A DNA stretch of 43,388 nt from an uncultured bacterium (lineage in GTDB: Bacteria; Actinomycetota; Coriobacteriia; Coriobacteriales; Coriobacteriaceae), in assembly GCA_905214525.1 (NCBI GenBank), contig CAJMMN010000018.1, forward strand, positions 1-43,388. Direction: 5' to 3'. The translations under genes and the position numbers were made by a program. Below the pieces are notes generated by a model. The model made no database searches. It saw nothing but the letters and a program-made list of their open reading frames with translations, and had not been told where the DNA came from. This document shows positions 15,167-23,278 of this stretch, one piece after another (the first letter of the stretch is position 1; each line of letters begins with the position of its first letter).

Positions 15167-17133
15167 CTGCGCGTGAGCTTGTCGAGTGTCCCGTTGTCGT
15201 TGGAACAGCAGGACACGTCGACCACGGAAAGTCGGCCCTTATCGAGGCGCTGACCGGCAAAAATCCCGACCGTCTGGAGGTCGAACGGCGCCGAGGCATG
15301 ACCACTGAGCTCGGCTTTGGCGAGCTCGAGCTTCCCAGCGACAAGCTTGTCGGCTTGGTTGACGTGCCCGGGCATGCGCACTACCTGCGCGCGATGGTAC
15401 AGGGTGCCACCGGCGTGGACGTTGCGTTGCTGGTGGTTTCTGCCGTTGAGGGCGTGATGCCGCAAACCCGCGAACACGTCCGCGTGCTGGAGCTGTTGGG
15501 CGTGAGGCGCATGGTCGTCGCGCTCACGATGCGCGATTTGGCCGATGACGAGACGGCGGAGCTCGCCGAGCTCGACGTGATGGACTTCCTCAGCGATACC
15601 GTCTTTGCCGATGCGCCCGTGGTGCCTGTTTCCTCGCGCACGGGCGTGGGCATCGAGGACGTTCGCCTTGCCCTCGATGCCGCCATCGACTCTTTCCTGG
15701 CCGATGCCGCATCCCGCCCGGTGCGCCCCGGTCTGGCCCCGCGCCTGCCCATCGACCGCTGCTTCACCATCAAGGGATCCGGGACGGTCGTCACGGGCAC
15801 GCTTCACGATGCCCCCGTAGCGGTGGGCGACGAGCTCGTCTCATGTCCCGCGGGCGTGCGCTGCCGCGTGCGCGCGATTCAGGTGCATGGTGATACTCCT
15901 CGGGCGTTGCCCGGACAGCGCGCGGCGCTCAACATCGTGGGCGACGGTGCGGGCGACCTTCCGCGTGGCGAGGTCCTCTGCGGGTCTGGTGCCGAGGGCT
16001 TGACGCTCAGACTCATCGCCCGCTTCACGTATCTGGGGCGCGAGGGCACCAAGCCCGCGCCCTTCGAGTCCGGTACGCGCGTTCATGTGATGGCGGGTAC
16101 GGCGGAGGTCCTTGGCCGTGTCATGCTCATGGAGGGTGAGGGACCCATTGAGGCTGGCGAGACCCGCATCGTGCAGGTCCGTCTGGAGGAGCGCCTTCCC
16201 GTGCGATCAGGCGACGGCCTCATTGTGCTCGCGTTCTCGCCGGTGGTGCTTATCGGCGGCGGTCGTGTTCTTCTTTCGCGGTGCCGCCGCTCGCGCGTCC
16301 TCTCCGCGGGCGAGTGCGCGCTGCTCGGGGCCCTGGATGCCGACGACCGCGCCGCCGCCGTTGCCGCATGGTTGGGGCTGCAGCGCCTGCCCGTGCCTGC
16401 CGCGGCCGCAGCCCGTGCTCTCGATCTTTCGGGTGCCGAGGCGGCTGCGCTCCTGCACGGGGCGGTTTCCTCGGGTGACGCCGTGACGCTTCATGCCGAG
16501 CGCTCGACCGAGGAGCTCTATGCCGCCCCCGCTGTGCTCTATGCCGCCCTCGCCACGCTCTCCGTCACGTTGGCCGCCATGCACGGGGCCGCGCCCAAGC
16601 AGACGGGTTTCACGCCGGGCGAGGTCGCGCATGCCGCCTGGCCGACAGCGGGCGAAGACATCGCGTCCGCGCTCGTTCTCGAGGGCTGTGCGCGCGGCGT
16701 GTGCACCGTCGACGGTGCCGAGGTGTTCGACCCGCACTCTGCCGCTGCGGCGATACGTGTGGTGCGCGAGGCGAGCCAGCGCATCGTGGCCGCCCTCGAC
16801 GAGGCGGGTCTCGGTGCGGCGACGCTGCCCGAGGTGGGTGAGCGTCTGCAGCTCGATCGCGACACCATGACGCGTGCCCTGCGCGAGCTTTCGCTCAACC
16901 GCGCGATCGTTAAGATCGAACGCGACGTTGCCTTGTCTGCCGCCGCCGAGGCCCATGCACGTGAGGTCGTCGCCGCGGCTATCGAGGCTGCTGGCGGCGT
17001 TGCCACGACGAGTGTGCTGCGCGAGGCCTTAGGCGTGTCGCGCAAACGAGCCATTAGCATCTTGGAGCACCTGGATGCGGTGCGTTTTACGACGCTCAAC
17101 AAGGAGGCCGGCGGTCTCAGATCCCTGCGCTAG
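15163..17133 (+). CDS. selB: selenocysteine-specific elongation factor
   Basis: GTPase that carries selenocysteyl-tRNA to ribosomes stalled at UGA with a SECIS hairpin. It has 656 residues. The GTPase domain shows G1 GTAGHVDHGKS (14-24), G2 in RRRGMTTELGF and G3 DVPGH (67-71). The G4 position reads LTMRD (121-125) where SelB and EF-Tu have a TKxD or NKxD motif, so the usual lysine is Met. Two beta-barrel domains follow, then C-terminal winged-helix repeats (ALDEAGLGAATLPEVGERLQLD and AAIEAAGGVATTSVLREALGVS regions) that bind the SECIS. The ATG overlaps the selA stop. Apart from G4 it looks intact. Confidence 0.95.
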   Translation: MTARELVECPVVVGTAGHVDHGKSALIEALTGKNPDRLEVERRRGMTTELGFGELELPSDKLVGLVDVPGHAHYLRAMVQGATGVDVALLVVSAVEGVMPQTREHVRVLELLGVRRMVVALTMRDLADDETAELAELDVMDFLSDTVFADAPVVPVSSRTGVGIEDVRLALDAAIDSFLADAASRPVRPGLAPRLPIDRCFTIKGSGTVVTGTLHDAPVAVGDELVSCPAGVRCRVRAIQVHGDTPRALPGQRAALNIVGDGAGDLPRGEVLCGSGAEGLTLRLIARFTYLGREGTKPAPFESGTRVHVMAGTAEVLGRVMLMEGEGPIEAGETRIVQVRLEERLPVRSGDGLIVLAFSPVVLIGGGRVLLSRCRRSRVLSAGECALLGALDADDRAAAVAAWLGLQRLPVPAAAAARALDLSGAEAAALLHGAVSSGDAVTLHAERSTEELYAAPAVLYAALATLSVTLAAMHGAAPKQTGFTPGEVAHAAWPTAGEDIASALVLEGCARGVCTVDGAEVFDPHSAAAAIRVVREASQRIVAALDEAGLGAATLPEVGERLQLDRDTMTRALRELSLNRAIVKIERDVALSAAAEAHAREVVAAAIEAAGGVATTSVLREALGVSRKRAISILEHLDAVRFTTLNKEAGGLRSLR

Positions 17134-17148
17134 GGCTCCGAATCGCCG

Positions 17149-17316
17149 CTCGCCACAAAACCGGCCTATCTACTACGTTTAAGTGACTACCCTCGACCAT
17201 TTCAAAAACCGCAAAAACAAAACCGCAGGTAGATGACTTGCCGATGTTACGAAAAAGTGGGTATGGTTTACCCTTGCTGGTTAAACGTAGTAGATGGGCC
17301 GTTTTCGTGGCGCGAC
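17149..17316 (+). repeat. 168-bp inverted-end element, copy 1
   Basis: Ends form long inverted repeats: 17163-17182 (GGCCTATCTACTACGTTTAA) against 17281-17300 with one mismatch, extended outward by CGCCACAAAA and TTTTCGTGGCG. A second element of exactly the same length and orientation is at 31614-31781; the ends and internal blocks (GACTACCCTCGACCA, AAAACCGCAGGTA) are shared while the rest differs. It contains no coding frame. A miniature transposon-like element or a structured RNA are the two readings. It sits between selB and selC. Confidence 0.75.
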
Positions 17317-17347
17317 ACTGCGCGTTTGGTAAAATACCGCCACGTTT

Positions 17348-17444
17348 GGGAACGGATGGGCTCCGGTGGGCCCCGCGGTCCTCAAAACCGTTGTGAGGCG
17401 TGCAAAACGTCTTGGATGTGTTCGATTCACATACGTTCCCGCCA
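17348..17444 (+). tRNA. selC: tRNA-Sec (anticodon TCA)
   Basis: 97-base tRNA with acceptor GGGAACG/CGTTCCC, extended D-stem GGGC...GGCCC, anticodon loop CCTCAAA carrying TCA, long variable arm AGGCGT-gcaaa-ACGTCT, T-arm ATGTG-ttcgatt-CACAT, discriminator G and encoded CCA. Length, TCA anticodon and large extra arm together are diagnostic of selenocysteine tRNA. It lies 214 bases after selB. Confidence 0.95.
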
Positions 17445-17458
17445 ACGCATCCTGCCAA

Positions 17459-17491
17459 CCGCCACAAAGGTGCCTGTCCTCTTTGTGGTGG
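17459..17491 (+). terminator. hairpin downstream of selC
   Basis: CCGCCACAAAG (17459-17469) pairs with CTTTGTGGTGG (17481-17491) with one G-T type mismatch. It begins 14 bases after the tRNA-Sec CCA end. There is no T-run, so it may be a 3' processing or protective hairpin rather than an intrinsic terminator. I see no gene in the remaining gap 17492-17706. Confidence 0.45.
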
Positions 17492-17706
17492 TATGGACCA
17501 CGTGGACGAAACAGCTTCGAAACACGCGATTTGTACGTCGGGTGCTCAAAAACGCTTCTACCTGCATCGTAATCAAAACGAAACATCTGCTCGTCGGCTT
17601 ATGCGAAACTTTGCTGCAACAGTGCGATATTATCCATACTCGATAAAGCTCGCGGCGTATGAGGCGCCGCGAACGACACCTTTCTTTTCCATCAATTGGA
17701 GGAAGC

Positions 17707-19062
17707 ATGAGCTACACGCAGAAAGTTCTCGACGAGCTCAAGGCCCGCTATCCCGAGCAGACTGAGTTCATCCAGGCCGCGACCGAGATCCTCGGCACCA
17801 TCCAGCCGGCGCTCGACGCCCATCCCGAGTACGAGGAGGCCGCCCTGCTTGAGCGCCTCGTCGAGCCCGAGCGCATCGTCATGTTCCGTGTTCCCTGGGT
17901 CGACGACCAGGGCAAGGTTCAGGTCAACCGCGGCTACCGCGTCGAGTTCAACTCTGCCATTGGACCCTACAAGGGCGGCCTGCGCTTTAACCCGACGGTC
18001 ACCCTGGGCATGCTCAAATTCCTGGGCTTGGAGCAGATCCTCAAGAACAGCCTGACCACCCTTCCCATGGGCGGTGGCAAGGGCGGCTCTGACTTTGACC
18101 CCAAGGGCAAGTCCAACAACGAGATCATGCACTTCTGCCAGTCCTTCATGACCGAGCTCTATCGCCACATTGGCCCCAATACCGACGTTCCCGCCGGCGA
18201 CCTGGGCGTTGGCGGCCGCGAGGTTGCCTACATGTTCGGTCAGTACAAGCGCCTGACCAACGAGTGGACCGGCGTCCTTACCGGCAAGGGCCTCTCCTTT
18301 GGCGGCTCGCTCGCCCGTACCGAGGCCACCGGCTACGGTTTGGTCTACTTTGTGGACGAGTACCTCAAGAGCCGCGGCGACTCCTTCGAGGGCAAGAACG
18401 TCGTCGTTCACGGTTCCGGTAACGTCGCTATCTACGCGGTCCAGAAGGTCTCCCAGCTCGGCGGCAAGGTGCTGGCCTGCTCCGACACCCACGGTTGGGT
18501 CGAGGATCCCGACGGCATCGACTACACCGTGCTCGAGCACGTCTACAACCAGAAGCGCTCCGGCCATGACAAGGGCGTCACGCTCGCTATGTACGTTGAC
18601 GAGAAGCCCAACGCCGTGTGGCACGAGGGCGACGACCGCGGCGTGTGGCAGCTGCCCTGCGACATCGCGCTGCCCTGCGCTCGCGAGAACACGCTGCTGC
18701 TCGAGGACGCCCAGGCGCTCGTCGCCAACGGCTGCAAGGTGGTCGGCGAGGGCGCGAACATGCCCACGACCATCGAGGCCACGACCTACTTCCAGGAGAA
18801 CGGCGTCGCCTTTATGCCCGGTAAGGCTGCCAACGCCGGCGGCGTGCTCGTGTCCGGCCTTGAGATGAGCCAGAACGCCGAGCACCTGTCCTGGACCTTC
18901 GAGGAGGTCGACGGCAAGCTCGAGCAGCTCATGCGCGGCATGTTCCACAACGTGGACGACACCGCCAAGGAGTACAGCCAGGAGGGCAACTTTGTCATGG
19001 GCGCCAACATCGCCGGCTTCCTGAAGGTCGCCGACGCCATGCTCGCCCAGGGCGTTTGCTAA
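17707..19062 (+). CDS. gdhA: NADP-specific glutamate dehydrogenase
   Basis: Interconverts 2-oxoglutarate plus ammonium and glutamate; the main ammonium-assimilating or glutamate-catabolising step. It has 451 residues, the hexameric NADP-type length. Landmarks are GYRVEFNSAIGPYKGGLRF, the catalytic lysine Lys125 in PMGGGKGGSDFDPKGKS, TDVPAGDLGVGGREV, GSLARTEATGYG and the dinucleotide-binding turn HGSGNVAIYA. ATG 17707 follows TTGGAGG. A GC-rich inverted repeat (CGCGGCG...CGCCGCG, 17651-17670) lies in its leader. Strong codon bias suggests high expression. It is a single-gene unit ended by a terminator. Confidence 0.95.
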   Translation: MSYTQKVLDELKARYPEQTEFIQAATEILGTIQPALDAHPEYEEAALLERLVEPERIVMFRVPWVDDQGKVQVNRGYRVEFNSAIGPYKGGLRFNPTVTLGMLKFLGLEQILKNSLTTLPMGGGKGGSDFDPKGKSNNEIMHFCQSFMTELYRHIGPNTDVPAGDLGVGGREVAYMFGQYKRLTNEWTGVLTGKGLSFGGSLARTEATGYGLVYFVDEYLKSRGDSFEGKNVVVHGSGNVAIYAVQKVSQLGGKVLACSDTHGWVEDPDGIDYTVLEHVYNQKRSGHDKGVTLAMYVDEKPNAVWHEGDDRGVWQLPCDIALPCARENTLLLEDAQALVANGCKVVGEGANMPTTIEATTYFQENGVAFMPGKAANAGGVLVSGLEMSQNAEHLSWTFEEVDGKLEQLMRGMFHNVDDTAKEYSQEGNFVMGANIAGFLKVADAMLAQGVC

Positions 19063-19087
19063 ATCTTCGCTCGATATAGCATCGCAG

Positions 19088-19122
19088 AAGGCTCCCAGTC
19101 ATCTTGGCTGGGAGCCTTTTTT
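19088..19122 (+). terminator. terminator of gdhA
   Basis: AAGGCTCCCAG and CTGGGAGCCTT form an 11-bp stem with an 8-base loop, followed by TTTT. It is a strong intrinsic terminator 25 bases after the gdhA stop. Confidence 0.92.
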
Positions 19123-19217
19123 GATCCGCATGCGACGGAGGAAAACGGTTCATTTTGTCCCGACACGAGCTGTGCCCCCTCGTTTGGTACACTTAAAGGT
19201 ACTGGACAAGTGAAGAG

Positions 19218-20132
19218 ATGGGGGAGAACGTGCTCAAGTTCGGTACCTACGTCCGTGTTGGAAACGCGGCCGAAGCCTATGAGCTCTTACAGAAGAACCG
19301 TAACAACAAGATTGTGGGCGGCGGCATCTGGATGCGCCTGGGTTCGCGTCGCGTGGCGACGGCGATTGACCTTTCGGCCTGCAGACTCGATCAGATCGAG
19401 GAGACCGAGACCGAGTTTCGCATCGGTGCCATGTCCACCCTGCGCCAGCTCGAGCGCCATGCCGCGCTCAATGCGCTTGTCAACCATGTCTTTGAGTTCG
19501 CCGTCCATGACATCGTGGGTGTGCAGCTGCGTAACACCGCTACGGTAGGCGGCAGCATCTACGGCCGCTTTGGCTTCTCGGACGTTCTCTCCGCCTTTCT
19601 CGCGCTTGATTCCTATGTTGAGCTGACGGGCGCCGGTCGCGTGCCGCTCGCCGAGTTCGTGGACATGGGCTATGTGCGTGACGTGATCGAGCACGTCGTG
19701 GTCGTCAAGCACGACTACCGCGCGAGCTACGAGGCCGTACGCAAGGCCGCGACCGACTTCCCCTCGCTGAACGTCACCGCCGCCTGGTGGGACAACACCT
19801 GGCACGTCACCGTGGGCGCCCGCCCGCTGCGCGCGACCCTGCTGCAGGGCGAGGCGTGCGGCCTGGTGAACGAGCATCCTTCCGAGGACGAGCTTCGCGC
19901 CCTTGCTGCATCCGTGCGTGCCCTGAGCTACGGAACCAACCTGTGGGGCTCGGCCGACTACCGCCGTCGCATCTCGGCCCCGCTCGCCGTCCAGGCCGTG
20001 CGCCGCGCCGCCGGCATCGAGCTTTCGGCCGCGCTTGCCCGCGAGCTCGAGACCGTGCAGGTCCCTAAGTTTGCCACGGACGAGTATTCCTGCCGCCGCG
20101 TGCCCGGCGTCGATTCTAGCGAGGTGCGCTAA
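19218..20132 (+). CDS. FAD-binding subunit of a molybdenum hydroxylase (xanthine dehydrogenase family)
   Basis: FAD subunit that would pass electrons from the molybdenum and iron-sulfur subunit to an acceptor. It has 304 residues with the CoxM/XdhB-type pattern: KIVGGGIWMRLG near the N-terminus, RIGAMSTLRQLE, then NTATVGGSIYGRFGFSDVLSAFLALD, and a C-terminal helical domain (SADYRRRISAPLAVQAVRRA). I use ATG 19218; the ribosome binding site is poor, and GTG 19230 behind GGGGGAG is an alternative. The stop overlaps the start of the next gene by 1 base. The architecture of this pair matches E. coli YgfM-XdhD. The substrate (purine or other heterocycle) is unknown. Confidence 0.85.
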   Translation: MGENVLKFGTYVRVGNAAEAYELLQKNRNNKIVGGGIWMRLGSRRVATAIDLSACRLDQIEETETEFRIGAMSTLRQLERHAALNALVNHVFEFAVHDIVGVQLRNTATVGGSIYGRFGFSDVLSAFLALDSYVELTGAGRVPLAEFVDMGYVRDVIEHVVVVKHDYRASYEAVRKAATDFPSLNVTAAWWDNTWHVTVGARPLRATLLQGEACGLVNEHPSEDELRALAASVRALSYGTNLWGSADYRRRISAPLAVQAVRRAAGIELSAALARELETVQVPKFATDEYSCRRVPGVDSSEVR

Positions 20133-22963
20133 TGGCTGCCAAACTCATCGATCTTTCCTTTACGCTCAACGGCCGCAAGATCAAGGTTCAGATTGCCCCC
20201 GACACTATGCTCTTTGCGCTGCTGCGCGAGCAGGGCTGTGCGTCGGTGCGCTGCGCCTGCGAGACCACCAACTGCGGCCTGTGCACGGTGTGGCTCGACG
20301 GCGACCCGGTGCTGAGCTGCTCGGTTCCCGCCGCGCGCGTCGAGGGACGCTCCGTCACCACGCTCGAGGGCCTCAAGGCCGAGTCCGAGGCGCTCGCCCG
20401 CGCGATGGCTGCCGAAGGCGCCGAGCAGTGCGGTTTTTGTGCCCCCGGCCTCATCATGAACGTGCTTGCGCTCGCCCGCGCCGCCAAGGAGGACCCGAGC
20501 CTCGTCGCCACGCGCGAGGAGCTGTCGCGCCAGCTCGCCGGCAACCTCTGCCGTTGCAGCGGCTACGAGAGCCAGCTGCGCGCCATCGTGCGCTTCCTTA
20601 ACGAGTCTGGCGTGCAGGTGGGCTTTGAGATGCCCGAGCTGCCGGTCAACGACACGAGCTCCGACGGCGTCTCCTACAAGCAGATCACCCATAAGCAGCC
20701 CAAGAAGGACTCGAAGGCGCTGCTCGAGGGCCGTCCCGTCTACACGGGCGATATGGTGCCCGCCGGCGCGCTCATCGTCAAACTCAAGCGCAGCCCCTAT
20801 GCCCGCGCCAAGATCCGCTCCATCGATACGTCGCGCGCCCTGAAGGTGCCCGGCGTCGTGGGCGTCTACACTTACGAGGACGTGCCCAAGCGCCGCTTTA
20901 CTATCGCCGGTCAGAGCTATCCGCAGCCGAGTCCCTACGACCGCCTGATTCTCGAGAACCTTGTTCGCTACCAAAACGAGGAGGTGGCGATCGTTGCCGC
21001 CGAAACCGAGGAGGCCGCCGACAAGGCACTCAAGCTCATCAAGGTCGACTACGAGGTGCTCGAGCCGCTGCTCGACTTTACCAAGGCACTCGATAACGAC
21101 ATCGTGGTCCACCCCGAGGGCGACGTGACCTTTATGTTCCCGCAGGGCGGCGATGTCCCGCGCAACCTGGTGTGCAGCGGTACCAGCGATTTTGGCGACC
21201 TTGACGAGGCCTTCGCCCAGAGCGACATCGTCTTTGAGCGCACCTACACCAGCCAGGCCACGCAGACTGCGCCCATGGAGACCTTCCGCGCCTTCGCGAC
21301 GACCGATGCGTTCGGCCGCATCTCGGTGACCACCTCTACGCAGGTGCCCTTCCACGTGCGCCGCATGGTCGCGCAGTCGCTCGACATTCCGCAGTCGCAG
21401 GTGCAGGTCATTAAGCCGCGCATCGGTGGCGGCTTTGGCTCCAAGCAGACGGGCTGCTGCGAGATCTTCGTGGCGTTCGTGACGCAGCGGACCGGCCGTC
21501 CGAGCTACTGCTGCTATACCCGTGAGGAGACCATCACCGCGGGCAACTCGCGCCATCAGATGCAGATGACCGTTAAGCTGGGCGCCATGAACGACGGCAC
21601 CATCACGGCCATCGACCTGCATACGCTGTCCAACGCCGGTGCGTATGGCGAGCACGCCACCACGACGATCGGGCTTTCGGGCCACAAGAGCCTGCCCATC
21701 TACAACCACGTGAAGGCGAGCCGCTTTAGCTGGGACGCCGTCTACACCAATACCAATCGCGGCGGCGCGTATCGTGGCTACGGTGCCACCCAGGGCCAGT
21801 TTGCCGTGGAGAGCGCCGTTAACGAGCTCGCCGACATGCTGCACATGGACCCCGCCGACCTGCGCCTTAAAAACATCGTGCGCGAGGGCGAGATCATGCC
21901 GCAGTATTACAACGAGAAGCTCAACGCCTGTGCGCTCGACCGCTGCCTGCTGCGCGCGATGGACATGATCGGTTGGCGCGACAAGCCGCTGGCCGTCGAC
22001 CTGGGCGACCGCGTGCGTGCTCTGGGCTGTGCGCTCACCATGCAGGGCTCGGGCATTTCCAATGTCGACATCGCCGGCATCGATATGCGCCTGGAAGAGG
22101 ACGGCTTCATTACCATCGGCACCGGCGCCACCGATAACGGTATGGGCGTCGACACGATCCTGGCGCAGATTGCCGCCGAGGAGCTGGGCGTGGAGAGCTC
22201 GCTGATCGTGGTGCGCGGCGTGGACACCGACGCCTCGCCGTTCGACGCCGGCTCGTACGCGAGCTCGGGCACGTACGTGACGGGTCTGGCGGCCAAGAAC
22301 GCCGCGACCGAGCTGCGTGAGAAGATCTGCGCCAAGGCCGCCCAGATGTGGGACGTGGACGCCGTCGACGTGGTCTTCGACGGCCAGTACGTGCGCCTGT
22401 CCGACGAGCGTGCCGCGCGCGAGCAGAACCGCTACCTCACGCTGCGCGACTTTGCCAACCTGTGCGTCAAGAACATCGCGGGCGGTGACGCGCTCACCTC
22501 GCACGCCTCTGCCTGCCTGCCCGTTTCGCCTCCGCCGTTTATGGCCGGCATTGCCGAGGTCGAGGTCGACAAGGCCACCGGCAAGGTGACCGTGGTGGAT
22601 TACGCCGCTGCCGTCGATTGCGGTACCGTGATCAACGAGGCGCTCGCGCGCGTCCAGGCCGAGGGCGGCATTGCCCAGGGCATCGGCCATGTGCTCTACG
22701 AGATTGTTGAGCACGACGATCGCGGCCGCCTGCGCACCGGCAACTTTATGAGCTACAAGCTGCCCACGCGCCTGGACATCGGCAGCATTCGCGTGGCCTT
22801 TGAGCCGAGCTACGAGCCGACGGGTCCGTTTGGCGCCAAGTCGATCGGCGAGGTCGTCATCAACACGCCGCTCGCCGCCGTGGCTTCGGCCGTCGCACAC
22901 GCCACCGGCCATCAGGTTCGCTCGCTGCCGATCACGCCCGAGAAGGCCCTGCTGGGGGAGTAG
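20132..22963 (+). CDS. fused 2Fe-2S / molybdopterin subunit of a molybdenum hydroxylase, XdhD-like
   Basis: Single 943-residue chain joining the two-cluster iron-sulfur domain to the molybdopterin catalytic domain of the xanthine dehydrogenase family. First cluster: Cys43, Cys48, Cys51, Cys63. Second cluster: Cys100, Cys103, Cys140, Cys142. The molybdenum domain carries KPRIGGGFGSKQTG, NRGGAYRGYGATQGQFA and the C-terminal SIGE whose Glu907 is the expected catalytic base. This fusion with a separate FAD subunit is the form seen in YgfN/XdhD and in selenium-dependent molybdenum hydroxylases, where labile selenium replaces a sulfido ligand. The nearby selD, yedF-like, DUF3343 and desulfurase genes make selenium dependence plausible, but sequence alone does not prove it. 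The start overlaps the FAD gene stop (TAATG). Confidence 0.88.
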   Translation: MAAKLIDLSFTLNGRKIKVQIAPDTMLFALLREQGCASVRCACETTNCGLCTVWLDGDPVLSCSVPAARVEGRSVTTLEGLKAESEALARAMAAEGAEQCGFCAPGLIMNVLALARAAKEDPSLVATREELSRQLAGNLCRCSGYESQLRAIVRFLNESGVQVGFEMPELPVNDTSSDGVSYKQITHKQPKKDSKALLEGRPVYTGDMVPAGALIVKLKRSPYARAKIRSIDTSRALKVPGVVGVYTYEDVPKRRFTIAGQSYPQPSPYDRLILENLVRYQNEEVAIVAAETEEAADKALKLIKVDYEVLEPLLDFTKALDNDIVVHPEGDVTFMFPQGGDVPRNLVCSGTSDFGDLDEAFAQSDIVFERTYTSQATQTAPMETFRAFATTDAFGRISVTTSTQVPFHVRRMVAQSLDIPQSQVQVIKPRIGGGFGSKQTGCCEIFVAFVTQRTGRPSYCCYTREETITAGNSRHQMQMTVKLGAMNDGTITAIDLHTLSNAGAYGEHATTTIGLSGHKSLPIYNHVKASRFSWDAVYTNTNRGGAYRGYGATQGQFAVESAVNELADMLHMDPADLRLKNIVREGEIMPQYYNEKLNACALDRCLLRAMDMIGWRDKPLAVDLGDRVRALGCALTMQGSGISNVDIAGIDMRLEEDGFITIGTGATDNGMGVDTILAQIAAEELGVESSLIVVRGVDTDASPFDAGSYASSGTYVTGLAAKNAATELREKICAKAAQMWDVDAVDVVFDGQYVRLSDERAAREQNRYLTLRDFANLCVKNIAGGDALTSHASACLPVSPPPFMAGIAEVEVDKATGKVTVVDYAAAVDCGTVINEALARVQAEGGIAQGIGHVLYEIVEHDDRGRLRTGNFMSYKLPTRLDIGSIRVAFEPSYEPTGPFGAKSIGEVVINTPLAAVASAVAHATGHQVRSLPITPEKALLGE

Positions 22964-22987
22964 CGGGTCGGCGAACAAGTCGTAATT

Positions 22988-23017
22988 GGCGGGGCGGGGC
23001 AACTCGACCCGCCTTTT
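22988..23017 (+). terminator. terminator of the molybdenum hydroxylase genes
   Basis: GC-rich stem (GGCGGGG at 22993-22999 with CCCGCC at 23008-23013) followed by TTTT, 30 bases after the stop codon. Confidence 0.6.
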
Positions 23018-23103
23018 GCACTCGTGGTGAGGTCGTGAGCCTGTAAAACGTGTGCGTGCGCTTGTCGCTCGTATCTGCTATCATTCCTAGTCTGTGCGCT
23101 CAT

Positions 23104-23187
23104 GCGGGCGTGGCGGAATTGGTAGACGCGCCAGATTTAGGTTCTGGTGGGATTCCCGTGAAGGTTCGAGTCCTTTCGCCCGCACCA
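23104..23187 (+). tRNA. tRNA-Leu (anticodon TAG)
   Basis: Acceptor GCGGGCG/CGCCCGC, anticodon arm CCAGA-tttaggt-TCTGG with TAG, long variable arm, T-arm AAGGTTCGAGTCCTT, discriminator A and encoded CCA. 84 bases, class II tRNA. Confidence 0.95.
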
Positions 23188-23278
23188 ACGCATCTGCGTC
23201 GGCCCTGGCCGTCGCGACTCTTTGTTGCATAAAGGTACCAGCACCTCAGATAAGCTGGGCAGTATGAGGAGGAACGTG

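Noticed and set aside
17400..17765. Open frame spanning selC and the gdhA leader, with a CPLCGG motif
   Set aside because: It runs through the tRNA-Sec gene and the gdhA ribosome binding site, has only half a zinc-ribbon motif and no ribosome binding site of its own.
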